Assembly (NCBI GenBank): GCA_023935145.1
Contig: CM043699.1
Span: forward strand, 107,412,036 to 107,476,035
Origin: Bretschneidera sinensis
Taxonomy: Eukaryota; Streptophyta; Magnoliopsida; Brassicales; Akaniaceae
Direction of reading: 5' to 3'
Length of the DNA: 64,000 nt
Part shown: positions 11,200 to 22,871 of the stretch, piece by piece
How positions within the stretch are numbered: position 1 is the first letter of the stretch
Layout of the letters: every line of letters starts with the position of its first letter
Position numbers and translations under genes: made by a program
Notes under the pieces: model-generated
Seen by the model: the letters and a program-made list of their open reading frames with translations, nothing else
Told to the model about the DNA's origin: nothing
The model's database searches: none

Positions 11200-12790
11200 A
11201 TCCAACATTTTTTCCCATCGATCCCGAGCTTGAGCGGACTATCCGACAAAGACTTATAGATAACTCGGAAGAGGTAGAAAGAGGAATTGAGGAAGAAGTG
11301 CCAATGGCAGAACAGATAGTCGAGCAGCAACCACCTGAGCGAAGGCCGATGAAGCAATCCTTCATCCCATAGAACCTCGATCAACCATTGTGAATTGCAT
11401 ATCAACCTGAGGCGGAAGGAAACTACTATATATCTCCGCAGAACTCAATGCACTGACTCACTTTAGGGGTACACCTAGTGAGGATCCACATTTGCACCTT
11501 CGAGAGTTTTTCGACCTCTGCAAATTCCAGCACATCCGAGGCTTAGACCAAGAAGGAATAAGGTTAATTCTTTTCCATTTTTCCTTGAAATATAATGCTA
11601 AATTATGGTACAATTCTTTGCCTGCAGTTTCTATCCACACTTGGGAGGAGTTGGCTAGCAAATTTCTAAGGAAGTTCTTCCCAACCCAAAAGACGAGGCA
11701 AATGAGGAAGGAAATTCAATATTTCCAACAAAAGGATGGAGATCTATTCTTCAAGGCCTGAGGACACTTAAACGAGCTACTACTCAAGTGCCCACACCAC
11801 AACTTACCCCAAAATGAACTGGTACAAGCTTTCTATGAAGGTTTGAGTGACATTAACAAAAATATTGTGGATTCAGGTTGTGGAGGAGTACTGATGGAGA
11901 AAAGCAGCGAAGAAGCAATGAAACTCTTCGAAACCCTAAGTGAACACACGCAGCAGTTCTCTTCTCGAGGTAGACACATAACCAAGAGTAAGGGTATGTA
12001 TGAGGTAAGCTTAAATGGAGGATCATCTCCTCAAATAGCTGCTATGGAGAGGAAGCTAGACCTATTGGTTAAAGCTATGGCCGCTCAGAACACCTCAACT
12101 AACCCACCAGCTACACCACTCCAAGTATGTGCCATTTGCTCACAATTTGATTATAATACTGATACATGTCCCTTATATTCATCTGCAGATCATGAGCATG
12201 CTAATTTTGTGGGACTATACAATTATCCGCCGAAGAACAACCCTTATGCAAACACATACAACCCTGGATGGCGGAATCACTCGAATTTTTCATGGAGCAA
12301 CAATCAAAACAATCAAGAGCAACAAAGAAACTTCCAACCAGTAGCCCACTCAGCTCCCGAGACAAAGAAGAATGACCTTGAAAGTCTTGTGAGGCAATTG
12401 GTGTCTCAGCAGCAATAACTCCTGAATACATATGAATAATTCATGGAAGAAACGAGGCAATTTCGGACTGAAATGAGGCAAATCACTGCAAAACATGATC
12501 AAGCCATCCAAGGACTAGAGGTACAAATGGGGTAATTGGCCGAGGAACTAAGTACCAAAAAGCAAGGAGAGCTTCTAGCCCAGCCACTACCTAATCCAAG
12601 AGGACATCAGCAACTGAATGCTGTAACAACCTTAAGAAGTGGTAAGATCATCGGCACCAATGAGCCTACACGAGCATCTCCAGACCAAGCCTGCACATCT
12701 AAGGTAAGTGAGATGGAAAAGGTAAATGAATCTCTACCCTTCCTTCAAAGGTTAGTAAAATCTAAAAAGGAAACTAAACTAAGTGATATT
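11200..12790 (+). pseudogene. Athila-like gag (broken)
   Basis: The recognisable core starts at FRGTPSEDPHLHLREF (about 11,462), the family's usual entry to the gag domain. It continues through LILFHFSLKYNAKLWYNSLP, TWEELASKFLRKFFP and an ALVQAFYEGL-like segment. Past the core come a CAICSQFDYNTDTC zinc-like segment and the NPYANTYNPGWRNHSNFSW block that is very typical of Athila Gag. The N-terminal part (11,200-11,460) carries several in-frame stops. More stops are at 11,759, 12,416 and 12,534, and one near 12,794 separates it from the protease. It once formed the virus-like particle of this element. Confidence 0.85.
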
Positions 12791-12799
12791 TTTTAAACC

Positions 12800-13678
12800 T
12801 TGAGAAAAGTGAAAAAAAACATTCCTTTATTAGATGCAATAAAACAACTTCCTGCTTATGCTAAGTTTTTAAAATATTATTGCACTAACAAAAGGAAGTT
12901 TCAGGAGCATGAGACGGTAACCTTGACTGAAGAGGTGAATACTGTACTATTAAGAAAATTACCACCAGAATTAAAAGATCCGGGTAGTTTTACTATTCCT
13001 TGGAGGCTAGGTGACCAGCTTTTCAGGCATGCATTATTGGATCTATGAGCGAGTGTCAACTTGCTACCATACAGTGTATTCGAGACACTAGGTTTAAGGG
13101 AGCTCCAACCAACCTCCATTACTTTGCAATTGGCCGACAGAAGCATCAAACGACCGAGAAATATCCTCCAGGATGTTTTGGTAAAAGTAGGTAAATTTAA
13201 TTTACCTGCTAATTTTATTGTGTTAGACATGGAGGAATTCTATATGCCTTTTCCACTCCTTATCATCTTAGGAAGACCATTTATGATCACGGCTGACACA
13301 AATATTAATGTAAAAATGGGCATTGTCACTATGGGAGTAAATGATGAAAATATGGAATTCAAAATATTTAATACACTAGAATCCACTAAAATTGATGATG
13401 AGTGTCATAATGTGAGCTTCATCCAAGGTATTGGTGAGAAAGTTTCTAAGGTCCATCGCACTGCTCCATTGGAGATCATCCCCAACCATGCTGACACGAG
13501 ATTGGACATTAGGCTAGAGGATGATAACGTGATTAAAGATATTAATGGAGCTGTGCACGCCATCAAGAACACACCCAAGCCTTTAAGTAAGTGTAATCCT
13601 CAAATTAAAAATCTTAAACTTACTAATACTATTTTTCCCTATTTTATTGACCAGGCACAAAAATTGGAGACAAAGTAG
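12800..13678 (+). pseudogene. Athila-like aspartic protease region (broken)
   Basis: Retroelement proteases cut the Gag-Pol polyprotein. The reading KLPPELKDPGSFTIPW leads into the protease, then LLDL followed by a stop at 13,046, then ASVNLLPYSVFETLGL. In the family this is the active-site loop DLGASVN, so the glycine codon next to the catalytic aspartate has become a stop. The downstream flap-side segment has ITLQLADRSIKRP, then a VDMEEF-like stretch and the conserved ILGRPFM. No reverse transcriptase follows; the reading ends at 13,676 in noncoding sequence. Confidence 0.8.
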
Positions 13679-13679
13679 T

Positions 13680-14544
13680 TGTCAATGGCACTGGAACCAC
13701 CTAATGTGGGCCCTAAGTGCCTCATTCAAAGAAAGTAGCATTGAAGCTACTATAGAGAGTGCTTGACCAATTCCACTTGCCTAATATATAGCTAAAGTGC
13801 CTCTATCGAGGTTAGTGGTACCGAGGCCACTACAAGATGGTATGACTGTATCGTTCCTATTTTTCCTCTTACTCATTTCTTTATTTAAACTCTTTTTACT
13901 CTTAACAAAATTCTGTCATGCAATTGAGCGCACACCACATGCACTCGAGTGCCCTCTTGCCCTGCACTCTAGTGCGCACGAGCACATCACATTAAGAAGT
14001 TGCGTATATGTGTAATCGACCGCACTTCACAAATGCGCTTGAGCGTACTCGGGGTAGAGAAAGCACGTGGTATTTTTATTCACACTTCATTCACAACCCC
14101 ACTTTTCTCACATTATGCTCCAGTGCACTTTTTCCTCTGGTCTATCGCACTTGCCATAACCAACCATTAAATATGTTGAAAACCACCCATTCACCTCCAG
14201 CAATCCACACCACCACCTCTGTCACAATCGCCACCCTACCACTGTGCATCACCCATCCACAAGACCATCTTCCCCTAAAATTCCCCAAATCTAACACGGT
14301 ATGTAAATTGATTTTTGTTCCACTTACATGCACACCATCACACACGGTTCTTGATCTTTAGTTTACATAGTCATATATATTTATCTTGTGTGTTGATTGG
14401 GTATTTTTATATTTACAGGAGGTTTGGCTCAACGGTGTGTAATTTCTACAACTTTTGGTTTTCGTTGCACATAAAGTATTTGACCTATTGCCTGACCAAG
14501 TGCGATTGAGCTCTAGGAATTAACGATCGAGCGCAGCTCAATCT
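13680..14544 (+). other. Spacer with dispersed cgagcgca-type motifs
   Basis: A pol gene would be expected here in an autonomous element but is absent. The spacer carries repeated variants of the 10-mer atcgagcgca / ctcgagtgca (about 13,920-14,060 and 14,500-14,545), which also occur in both LTRs. The open readings at 13,797, 14,008 and 14,315 have no motif. Confidence 0.55.
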
Positions 14545-15751
14545 ATGCGATTGAGTGCATCATCAGCTACGCACGAGCGCAATCACACCAGAAGCAACAT
14601 TGTTTTCTCACAACATATGGCCTCCACATCTCGTGCTCTCAGCAGCCACCACCAGGCATCCCGACCCAGTTTCGAACAGCGTGAAATACTGTTTGAGACA
14701 ATATTTAACATGGAAGAGGACTTTAAGAGTTTGGACGCCACAAGATGGGCGGTCCAAGAGTTCAAGAGCCGGGGTCTCAAGAGGCTATTCAAGCCAATCT
14801 GTTCGACGGTATACACTCGATTTATGGTCAACTTTTACGAGAACCTGACCTACGATTACACCAGACCAGAGATCTTATCTTCTTCAGTCCAGGGCAAATT
14901 CATAGAGCTGACCACCACCGACATAGTCGATTTTTTACACTGCTGTGATGAATCCCACCGGAGGGTAGCCACATGGAGGAGTAGCTTGACCCGTTTCATC
15001 TACCATATATCATAAATGACATGTGTGCGGGCCAGTATGCAGACCACCACAATAATGCAGGGAGCCGATCGAGGTTGCCTCCCCGTTTATGGTTCGTTGA
15101 CTCAGTCCTGGAGTATAATGTGTGTCATTTAGGGCACAAGACATAGAGGCAGGATCAGTTTCTACAGGTTCTATACACCTTTCACCAGGGTCATTGGTAC
15201 TCCATCCCAACAGTTATATGGAGTCAGATGCATAAGTTTTGGGACAGGGTGCACAACCGGCAAACGACCACAGCTAATGCCTGGGGCCTTCCTTTCCCCT
15301 TCTTGCTCAGTCACATCTTCAAGAAGAAGGGGATTAGAGGCTCCTCCATAGACGGCTTGGTTAGTGATCATCCTTTCTTTGGGAGAGTCTAGTAGAGCCT
15401 CAGCCAGTCTCACATGCCCCGAAGACCTCGGGTGTAGATTCCAGCTGCAGAGCCTGTGGCAGATAATCCGATAAAGGCCGAGCGTCCACCAGTGAGCCAT
15501 ACATGGGAGGAGGACTAGCCAGACATGGGATCCATGGAGTATCAGCACCTTTTAGATGAGCTATTTTTCTTCCACTGTGAGCTGTCCGACATCCGCCGGA
15601 AGAATCGTGAGATAGCCCGTTTGATCCATCAGGGGATCAATGGGTTAGAGGCGTAGTTTACACGACAGGAGGTGATGCTACAGGCCATCCTTGACCACCT
15701 ACCTTCTGCACCCGGTACCTCTTTGAGTGCACCCACCGATGATCAGCAGTG
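14545..15751 (+). pseudogene. Extra ORF of the Athila-like element, plant 'putative transposon protein' type
   Basis: The first open part (14,545-15,015) has FKSRGLKRLFKPICSTVYTR, then FMVNFYENL and a short VDFLHC segment. That order (GL..L..P, then a VxxFYxNL box) matches the plant-only 'putative plant transposon protein' domain found near the ends of some Athila-like elements; I am matching by pattern, not by search. After a shift, TTANAWGLPFPFLLSHIFKK and DGLVSDHPFF continue it (about 15,210-15,395). A last open piece (about 15,525-15,655) has DELFFFHCELSDIRRKNREI, a likely coiled coil. Stops and shifts break it at least three times. Its role in the element's life cycle is unknown. Confidence 0.55.
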
Positions 15752-15932
15752 AGAGGATAGCCCGTTTGGCTGAAGACGTAAAACTTAGCGCTCATAGGAG
15801 GCACCCCAGACATATCTTTTTCATTTCAGTACTTTTCTTGTGTTTATGTTTCTATTTACATTATCCTTTTTTCTTGTTTTCCGGCACAACATTTCTTTTT
15901 CTTTGTCAGGTACTGAGTGAGTGCATCCAGTT

Positions 15933-15946
15933 CAAGTTTGGGGGCG
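15933..15946 (+). other. Polypurine-tract-like motif 1
   Basis: caagtttgggggcg, the first of three copies in this element. The copy at 17,181 directly precedes the 3' LTR and is the true tract by position. Confidence 0.5.
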
Positions 15947-16033
15947 TGTTACGAGCAAAGCAAGCAACCTAGTTCTCCATCTCCCAGGTCAGATCTTTCC
16001 ATGCCACACACATATTGGAGACAATGTGTATTT

Positions 16034-16046
16034 TAAGTTTGGGGGT
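16034..16046 (+). other. Polypurine-tract-like motif 2
   Basis: taagtttgggggt, followed by a purine stretch (agtgggaga). It matches the tract beside the 3' LTR base for base over its core. Confidence 0.5.
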
Positions 16047-16467
16047 AGTGGGAGATACTGTTACACACACACTTGAAACGCATGCACACTCTAGGTCCCA
16101 GTTTTTTTTTATAGAAAAAGATAAATGCATGTTCATTTGGTAACAAAAATTTTGGTTAATTTAAAAATATGATAAAACTTCATTAGTAAGCTTAAAATCT
16201 AGAACACATAGTCTTGTAATAGAAATTTTACAAAGCTTAGTTACCTACCTCAAGGCACCTAAGAATTCACGAGTTTGATCCAGATTTGCACAAGCACATT
16301 TAGCACGCATTGGTGTGGGGTATGACATATAATTCATTTGTATATGTTTCCGTAACCTAACTATAATTAGATAACTTGTTAAAAAGAACACTTTGGCATA
16401 AGAAAAATAAAGAAAAATGTTCATCATGCAAAAAGAAAATAAAAAGCTTCTAATGATCATTAAAAAC

Positions 16468-16625
16468 TTTCCACTGAGTAACTGGGCCTCTTGCCTTAGT
16501 AAGCAGTGAGTGTTCACGTCAAAAGGTGGGAAGTAAGCCTTTAATGATCATAATAAAAAAAAAATTACTGAGTAACTGGGCCTCTTGCCTCAGTAAGCAT
16601 TGAGTGTTCACGTCAAAAGGTGAAA
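16468..16625 (+). repeat. Duplicated ~60-bp block in the 3' noncoding region
   Basis: The segment actgagtaactgggcctctt through gtgttcacgtcaaaaggtg occurs at about 16,474-16,530 and again at about 16,564-16,622, with ~35 bp between copies. The minus-strand Athila-like element has the same block, also doubled, at 41,830-42,000. Confidence 0.85.
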
Positions 16626-17180
16626 ATTTCATTTAGAAATATTAAAACCTGTTAGTTCCATAGCCTTTTTTACTCGAGTTAGTACGTCCTTGGGGGTGTC
16701 TCTACACCTAATGCCCTAAAACCATCTGGTTTGGGAGTCATTGGCCAAACACTCATTACAAAGGTCAATTAGAAAGCTTGATGGAACTCAACATGGCAAA
16801 AAAATCGTATGATAAAAGAAAAAGAAAAGAAGCAAGAATTATGCCATTTTTGTTCCCTTTGATAAGGAAATTCGATAAAGGTTTGGGCATCGAAACACTA
16901 TACAACAAAATCACTTGGAAGCCCCATCTTATATGTACTAATTTATCATACACAAATCAAACTTGCGATGCCTTAAGCCAACCCTAGGTAAGTAACATGA
17001 GCTTTTGAAAATCCTTTTTCAAAACAAAAAAAAAAGTGTTTTTATTATAAGCTTTCTCGTGAATGGTTATCATGGTTTTACACACAACCCAAATTTTTGA
17101 GTATCATGGAAATAAATTTATCTTTAAATTTTGTTTTAACATAGTTTTTAATTTTGTGTTGCTAAGGGACTAGCAATATG

Positions 17181-17194
17181 TAAGTTTGGGGGTG
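17181..17194 (+). other. Polypurine tract next to the 3' LTR
   Basis: taagtttgggggtg ends exactly at the LTR start TGATAAG. This is where the primer for plus-strand DNA synthesis is made. Confidence 0.8.
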
Positions 17195-18482
17195 TGATAA
17201 GTGCTTAAATAGTCATATTTAAGCCCCTTAATTTACACATGTAAGGCTATTTATTTATCTATTTCAGTAGATTCTGCTTCATTTTCGTGTTTTATGTGTT
17301 TTTCATAGGACTTAGATAAAAAGATGATAATTTGGAGCTTTAAGGAGCAAAAGTCAAGTTCTACCATCCAGCAAGGTGCGCTCGAGTGCACTTTCTTTAT
17401 GATCGAGCACACAGGCACACGAGTGCACTTAATGAAGACTCGAGTGCACACATGCACTCGAGCACATACCGCATACGATCGAGCGCAATCACTACAGAGG
17501 CGGTAGAGCCAGATATGGAAAGAAGTCTCCGGATTTCAAATATGAAATTGGGGGTTTCAGGACACCATGAGGACCTTATAAATAGCCCTGTAAAACACAT
17601 AAACCAGACCTTTTGTTTTAGACTCAAAGTTGCAAGCTTAGGAGAAGAATTGACTACTCGTTTCCCGAGTCTTCTTCGGTTTTATTTTTTTGTTTTTATT
17701 TCATTATGTTTAGAATGTTTAGTTTAACTAGCATATGTAACTAAACTCTTATAGGGCTCGATTGAAGCCCTAGTTATGATTTTTCACATATTTATTCATT
17801 GATTACTTTTGCTATAGCCTTGTTAAAATGTTTAACTTGATTAATGCCTATTTGTATTTAAATTCCTCATATGTGTGTGTCTGATCAACGTATGCATGTG
17901 GTATGGATAAGTTAGTCGAATCAATTTGGATGATCGAGTCCTGGGTTCGACATTAGTAACAAGGGATATCCACACCAGATTCTCGGGTTAATCAATATGG
18001 GAAACCGGGAGCGGACCAAGCCCTAGGTCCCGTGTGGTTGCCGATCTCCACAGCATGCATGCTCTCTTAAGGAACAACTCAGTATACACCCATACTGAAT
18101 CCCTTAAGAGAGAAAAAAGTTAGAGTATACACCATGCCTAACTCGTTGCATAGGGAGATCAATAGCCTAAGGTGTGGGCCAAGCCTTTAGGTTGGCAACC
18201 ATTAAATATTCATGATAAGGCTAGAGCATTGGCACCTTACTTAGTGGGAAAGTATAATTAGTGGTGGATATCATAGTTCTATGTTCCCATTATTATTATT
18301 CACTCACAATCAACAGCTATTTCTCTTCTTACTTCGAAAAAACTAATTCTAAAACAAAATTCACCAATCCCTGTGGAAATGATCTCGAACTTGCACACTA
18401 TGCTACCATTGACCTTGTGCACTTGCAAGTAAAACTAGTACAATTATTTGCTTACTTATTTAGGTAGATAATCGTTCCAACA
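17195..18482 (+). repeat. 3' LTR of the Athila-like element
   Basis: 1,288 bp, starting TGATAAGTGC and ending cgttccaaca. It has the TATA box at 17,577-17,584. It holds one more block of cactcgag-type repeats (about 17,430-17,465) than the 5' LTR. The perfect GCCAC duplication follows at 18,483. Confidence 0.92.
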
Positions 18483-18487
18483 GCCAC

Positions 18488-19759
18488 CAAGACCAAAATC
18501 ATCAAAACCATCTACGAATGCCTCGTGGTCGGGGGAACCTTAGGGCACCATGGAAAAACTTACGCCCGGTTGGTGGCCTCAGTCACCGGACATCACAAAC
18601 GAAGGAAGGCGGACTGGGCCATCACTTTCGCAGATGAAGATCTAGAGGGGATCTAGACTCCATATGACGATGCCATGGTCATCTCTCTTTTCATGGCCAA
18701 CCACGAAGTCAGGCGCGTCCTAGTTGACAAAGGGAGTTCTGTGGACATCTTATTCTATGATGCGTTCTAATAAATGTAACTAGGAGATGCCCAGCTAGAG
18801 CTAATTTTCACCCCACTCTATGGTTTCTCAGGGGACTTAGTGTTTATTGAGGGTAGCATAATTCTTCTAATAACCACGGGACCGGCTCCACAGGCGACCA
18901 TCGTATGAGCCACTTTCTTGGTCGTTAGGCAGATGTCATCTTACAATATGATCCTCGGTAGACCCACCCTCAATAAACGCAGAGTGGTCATCTTTATATA
19001 CCACTTGAAAGTAATGTTCCCCATCGAAGAGGGAGTGGACAAGGTCAGGGGAGACCAACAGATCTCCAGATTCTGTTACCTGAATAATGTGAGGGAAAGC
19101 AGAAGGGCGTAAGCCCTCCCACTCGAGTTGGAAAACTTCAGGGATGAGGGAAGAAATCCAAGGGGCCAGCCTATGGAAGAGTTAACAGCAATCTCCCTCG
19201 ACGAGGATGCCTCATGAACCATCCAGATTGGTTATAACTTCCTTGAAGCCCTTAGGGGGTCCTTACTCACCATCCGAAAAAAGAATTAGGATCTTTTCGC
19301 CTGGTCAGCCACAGACATACCGGGGATCAGCTCAGAAGTAATAGTGCAAAACGTAGACCCAAACCACAAGCTGGTCATTCACAAGAAGAGATCGTTCGCC
19401 TCCGAACGATAAGCAGCTATCAGGGCTGAAGTAGATAAACTACTGGCAGTCAATTTCATTCAAGAAGCAGACTACTCGGATTGGGTTTCTAATATGGTGA
19501 TGGTAAAGAAGGCCAGCGGCAAGTGGCGAATTTGCATAGACTTCTCAGACCTAAACAAAGCCTTCCCAAAGGACAGCTTTCCTCTGCCACTAGTCGACGC
19601 GATATCGAGGCATGAATTGCTAACCTTTATGGATGCATACTCCGGTTACAACCGGATCCTTATGTACAGGTTTGACCAAGAGAAAATGGATTTTGTCCCC
19701 GAGCAAGGATTGTACTGTTACAAAGTCATGCCTTTTGGCCTAAAGAACACTGGGGCGAC
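18488..19759 (+). pseudogene. Outer Ty3/gypsy pol: protease and start of reverse transcriptase (broken)
   Basis: This resumes the element whose gag lies at 8,223-9,572. The protease active site reads [15 protein letters not shown], where the family has D-N/T/S-G-S/A-S around the catalytic aspartate. The later ILGRPTLN is the conserved C-terminal protease motif. Reverse transcriptase begins near 19,400 with an EVDKLL-like segment. It then has KWRICIDFSDLNKAFPKDSF, the catalytic-loop region FMDAYSGYNRILM, and CYKVMPFGLKN. Stops lie at about 18,655, 18,768, 18,906, 19,108 and 19,216. The reading stops abruptly at 19,759, where a different LTR begins, before the YxDD box. Confidence 0.85.
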
Positions 19760-21654
19760 TGTAATACCCGTATTTGTAAAGTAAGGGTGAAGAAGTACTT
19801 TAACAAATATGACAGAATTAAAATAATATAGATATTTTTAAATGTAAAAAGTCAAATTTTTATAAAACAAATTTAAAAAAAAAATTCTGGGACATGGACG
19901 TCCAGAAAAGAAAAGAAAAGAAAAAAAATAGACGTGAACATCCAGAATCTAGAAGAAGGCAAAAGAAAGAAACCAATGAAGAAAAAAAGAACAAGATGTG
20001 GTGGCAGGTAGCAGCACCTGCTGCCAAGTTATTTGCATGTTGAACAAGTGTAAAAATATGGAGGGCTATGGGGAATTAACTGATGATGCATCAGTTGGTT
20101 TAAAAAATTTGGTTATATATATATTATGCGTAATCGTAATTATGCTTAATCGAATTTTGTTAATTTTCCTTAAACACTTGGGGACCCAAAGAAAGGTTTA
20201 AAGAGCAAAATTTTGAAGGGGTTTACTGCGGAATTTCATAGAGAATCACGGGAAGGTATCAGAAAAACAGAAAGTAATAACAAAATGTTTATTTTTAAAT
20301 TTTTAGTGTTCATGAAATTTCTCAGAATTCAAAGTGGGAATTTTCAAAGGGTGTGGTTTATGAAGAATTGAAAAAATAATTAGAAATTTAATACGTATAT
20401 TATGTCAGGTGTTGACGATCAACAATCGGAGAAAATTACTGAGAAGAACAAGAAAGGAAAGGAGGTAATTCACGGGTAGCTTTAAGTACTACGTGGTGAG
20501 TTAGATTTACTTTAAGTAATCTAAATAATAAATGAAATATCTAGTGATAATATTAAAATAAATTATTAGCTTATGTTTTTGTGGTAGATAAAAATTAAAT
20601 TGATATGTATAATATGAATATTGGACACGTAGAAGATTATTATGTTAAAAGAAATATTATTGGTATAATGAGTTGATTTAATAGTAATAGTGATAAATAA
20701 ATTCCTGACGAGTTTTGGTTAATAAACTGATGTGATATATGAGGAGAAAAAAGCTGTGAAATTTATCAAGTAGAAAGTTGAGGAAAGACCGAATAGTTAA
20801 TTTAATATTTTAAATTCATATAGTTTTGCATTATTGTTCATATGCATGTGCATTAGATAAGAGAACTGAAAGAACCGAGAAGAGGTCGGTCTAATTGAAA
20901 AACCGTGATAGTCAGTATATGCTGAAAATAAAAGGGACACTGTGACAGCGGATATATGCTGGAAATAAATATCGTGACAGCCAGGATAAGCTGTAAAGAA
21001 AAGAACCAGGAGGGGGCCGGTCTAAGATAATAAAAACATGTCGACATGTGGGAAGACGTTCCCATAATAATAATTCATGCATTGCATCTGTTTTACATGT
21101 TAGTAATTTATTACTGAAATGTTGTGGATATTGTGCAATTATTTGTAGATAAATGAGTCTCACAGAGAGAGACAGTTACAGTGAGAAAAAGACGTAGAAG
21201 TATGATGTGATAGTAATTATTTAAACATTAGACTATATGTTATTATCCAGTTGTATAAGAGATAAATGTTTAAATATAAATGGGCAGATTATACAGATAG
21301 AATACTTTTAGTAAATTAAATTCACTGAGCTTGTGAAGCTCACCCCTCATTGTACAATGACTTCAAGTAGCAGTCAGGACAAGTAGTCTGGAGGGTTGAA
21401 AGTTAGACAAAAGCATTTTCTATAAGCCATGTACGTGTCAATATCCTCAGACAAATGAGAAAATATAATATAAAAATTTTATTTGTAAATATTCATGCAT
21501 TTTGCGTTATATATTATGTTTAAGTTAATATCAGAATGATATAAAAGGAATTTTGTTAGTATTATTTTTATTGTTGCATATATGTGTCGTGCTAGGATTT
21601 TCAAAATGTTATGACACTGTCTCGAGGGTGGCCAACCCGGGATGGGTTGTTATA
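19760..21654 (+). repeat. 5' LTR of a third Ty3/gypsy family
   Basis: About 1.9 kb, starting TGTAATACCCG at the break in the outer RT and ending gggttgttata. The primer site TGGTATCAGAGC follows at 21,659. The start tgtaatacccg and end gggatgggttgttaca-like are near-complementary, as in several plant Ty3 LTRs. A related LTR in reverse orientation lies at 37,395-39,261; both share aaaacatgtcgacatgtggg and a segment near cttgtgaagctcac. No second LTR on the plus strand is present. Confidence 0.75.
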
Positions 21655-21658
21655 ATTT

Positions 21659-21670
21659 TGGTATCAGAGC
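21659..21670 (+). other. Primer-binding site TGGTATCAGAGC
   Basis: Complementary to the 3' end of initiator methionine tRNA, four bases after the LTR end. It shows which end of the LTR is the 3' end. Confidence 0.85.
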
Positions 21671-21745
21671 CTTACGTTTTAAGATTCTGTAGACTGCATG
21701 AGAACTTAAAAAGTGAAAGATCTAAATAAACTATATTTTAAATGC

Positions 21746-21853
21746 AGAGTCCGAAGATGACACGTGGTCGTGCTAGAGCTAGAGGTAGGGTTCTGAATTA
21801 GAGGGGCATGGTAGACCCCCAATTGTTAGGATAACTGAAGCAGATAAGGAAGT
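21746..21853 (+). pseudogene. Start of a Ty3/gypsy gag, cut by copia insertion
   Basis: An ATG 75 bp after the primer site begins a short basic reading (MTRGRARARGR region), the usual arginine-rich start of this type of Gag. A stop follows at about 21,797, and the copia LTR interrupts at 21,854. No more than ~35 codons remain. Confidence 0.45.
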
Positions 21854-22791
21854 TATTGGAAATCACCTCGACAAAATACCCAAGTGGTGATCTTTCAAAC
21901 ACCCAAGTCTAGAATGACTTGTGAAGAAAAAAAATAACAACCAAAGCAAGAAAGAAGACAAGCAATTGTTATCGAGGTTCGACAATAGCCTATGTCCTCG
22001 TGAGTTTCTCCGAAATCTCTGCACTAAATCAATGGTTCTTTACAATACAGAAACCTTCTCCAAGAATCCACAAGTTCTTGAAAAAATAAAGATGAGAAGA
22101 AAGAAAGTGATAGGACTATTACAAAAGCTCTCTACCCACCATCTATACTACTTCTCTCTTTACAACAAGCCTCTCTACGTCTTTCCTGTGTTTAGTGTCT
22201 TTGCACTCTCACACACCACTCATTCACATCACATGTCTCACAAGTTATATCACATTGTTAATGATTATAAAGCTAGGTGACCCTTTATATAGTGCACCAA
22301 CTTCTTGTCTAATCTTGAGAGTCAATCTCCACCCTTAGATCTTGATGACCACTCAACCATGGCCCTCTATCAATCCTAAGTGATGTTGTGCGCTTTAATC
22401 TTGCACCCATGCACTTAATAAGAGGTTGAATCAAGTGGAATATGTGTGCCTCAGTGTGTCTAGTGCCTAGGCACTGAACAGGGCATGCTGCGGCGCTAGG
22501 CAAAACACCCTTTTCACCACTTTCTGGGCACTGCGGCCTTGGTGAGGGAGAGGTGCGGTGCTGCGCTCCACCAGGACTTCCTTCTTGCTGGGTACCATGG
22601 CCTGGGAGGAGCAGGGCTGTGGCGCACACTGATGCTGGACCCTTTAAAGTTGTGCGCACTTCTTTGTCTGGCTGAAAGGAGAGGTGTGCACACACCCAAA
22701 GTGAGTGTGCACCCCTTTAACATGCTGAAATTCATTCTTCCACCTATTGTTTAAACATTAACCATGTTTAAACCTTAGACAAATACTAACA
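21854..22791 (-). repeat. Copia LTR A (3' LTR of unit 1)
   Basis: 938 bp; on the plus strand it runs from tattggaaatcacc to aaatactaaca. A minus-strand TATA (ctatataaag) lies near 22,282-22,291. The outer end has TA instead of TG. A purine tract (aatggtagagat on the minus strand) sits just inside at 22,792-22,803. Confidence 0.9.
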
Positions 22792-22871
22792 ATCTCTACC
22801 ATTGTCTAAGTGTTTAAACCTGAACCATTGTGCAGAGAACTTCAGGATCCAAACTCATCTTGAGTCATCAT

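Larger units (their letters stand above)
9635..18482 (+). mobile_element. Complete Athila-like Ty3/gypsy element lacking RT and integrase
   Basis: The element has two LTRs (9,635-10,882 and 17,195-18,482), a primer-binding region, a purine-rich tract before the 3' LTR and a perfect 5-bp target duplication. It is inserted between gag and protease of the older Ty3 element. The 6.3-kb internal region encodes a broken gag-protease of Athila type and an extra ORF, but I found no reverse transcriptase, RNase H or integrase motif. It would have needed another element's enzymes to move. The 5' LTR ends AA where CA is expected. Confidence 0.9.

Noticed and set aside
13797..14509. Three consecutive open readings in the Athila-like spacer
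   Set aside because: They have no recognisable motif, overlap in different frames and are His/Cys/Thr-rich by composition.
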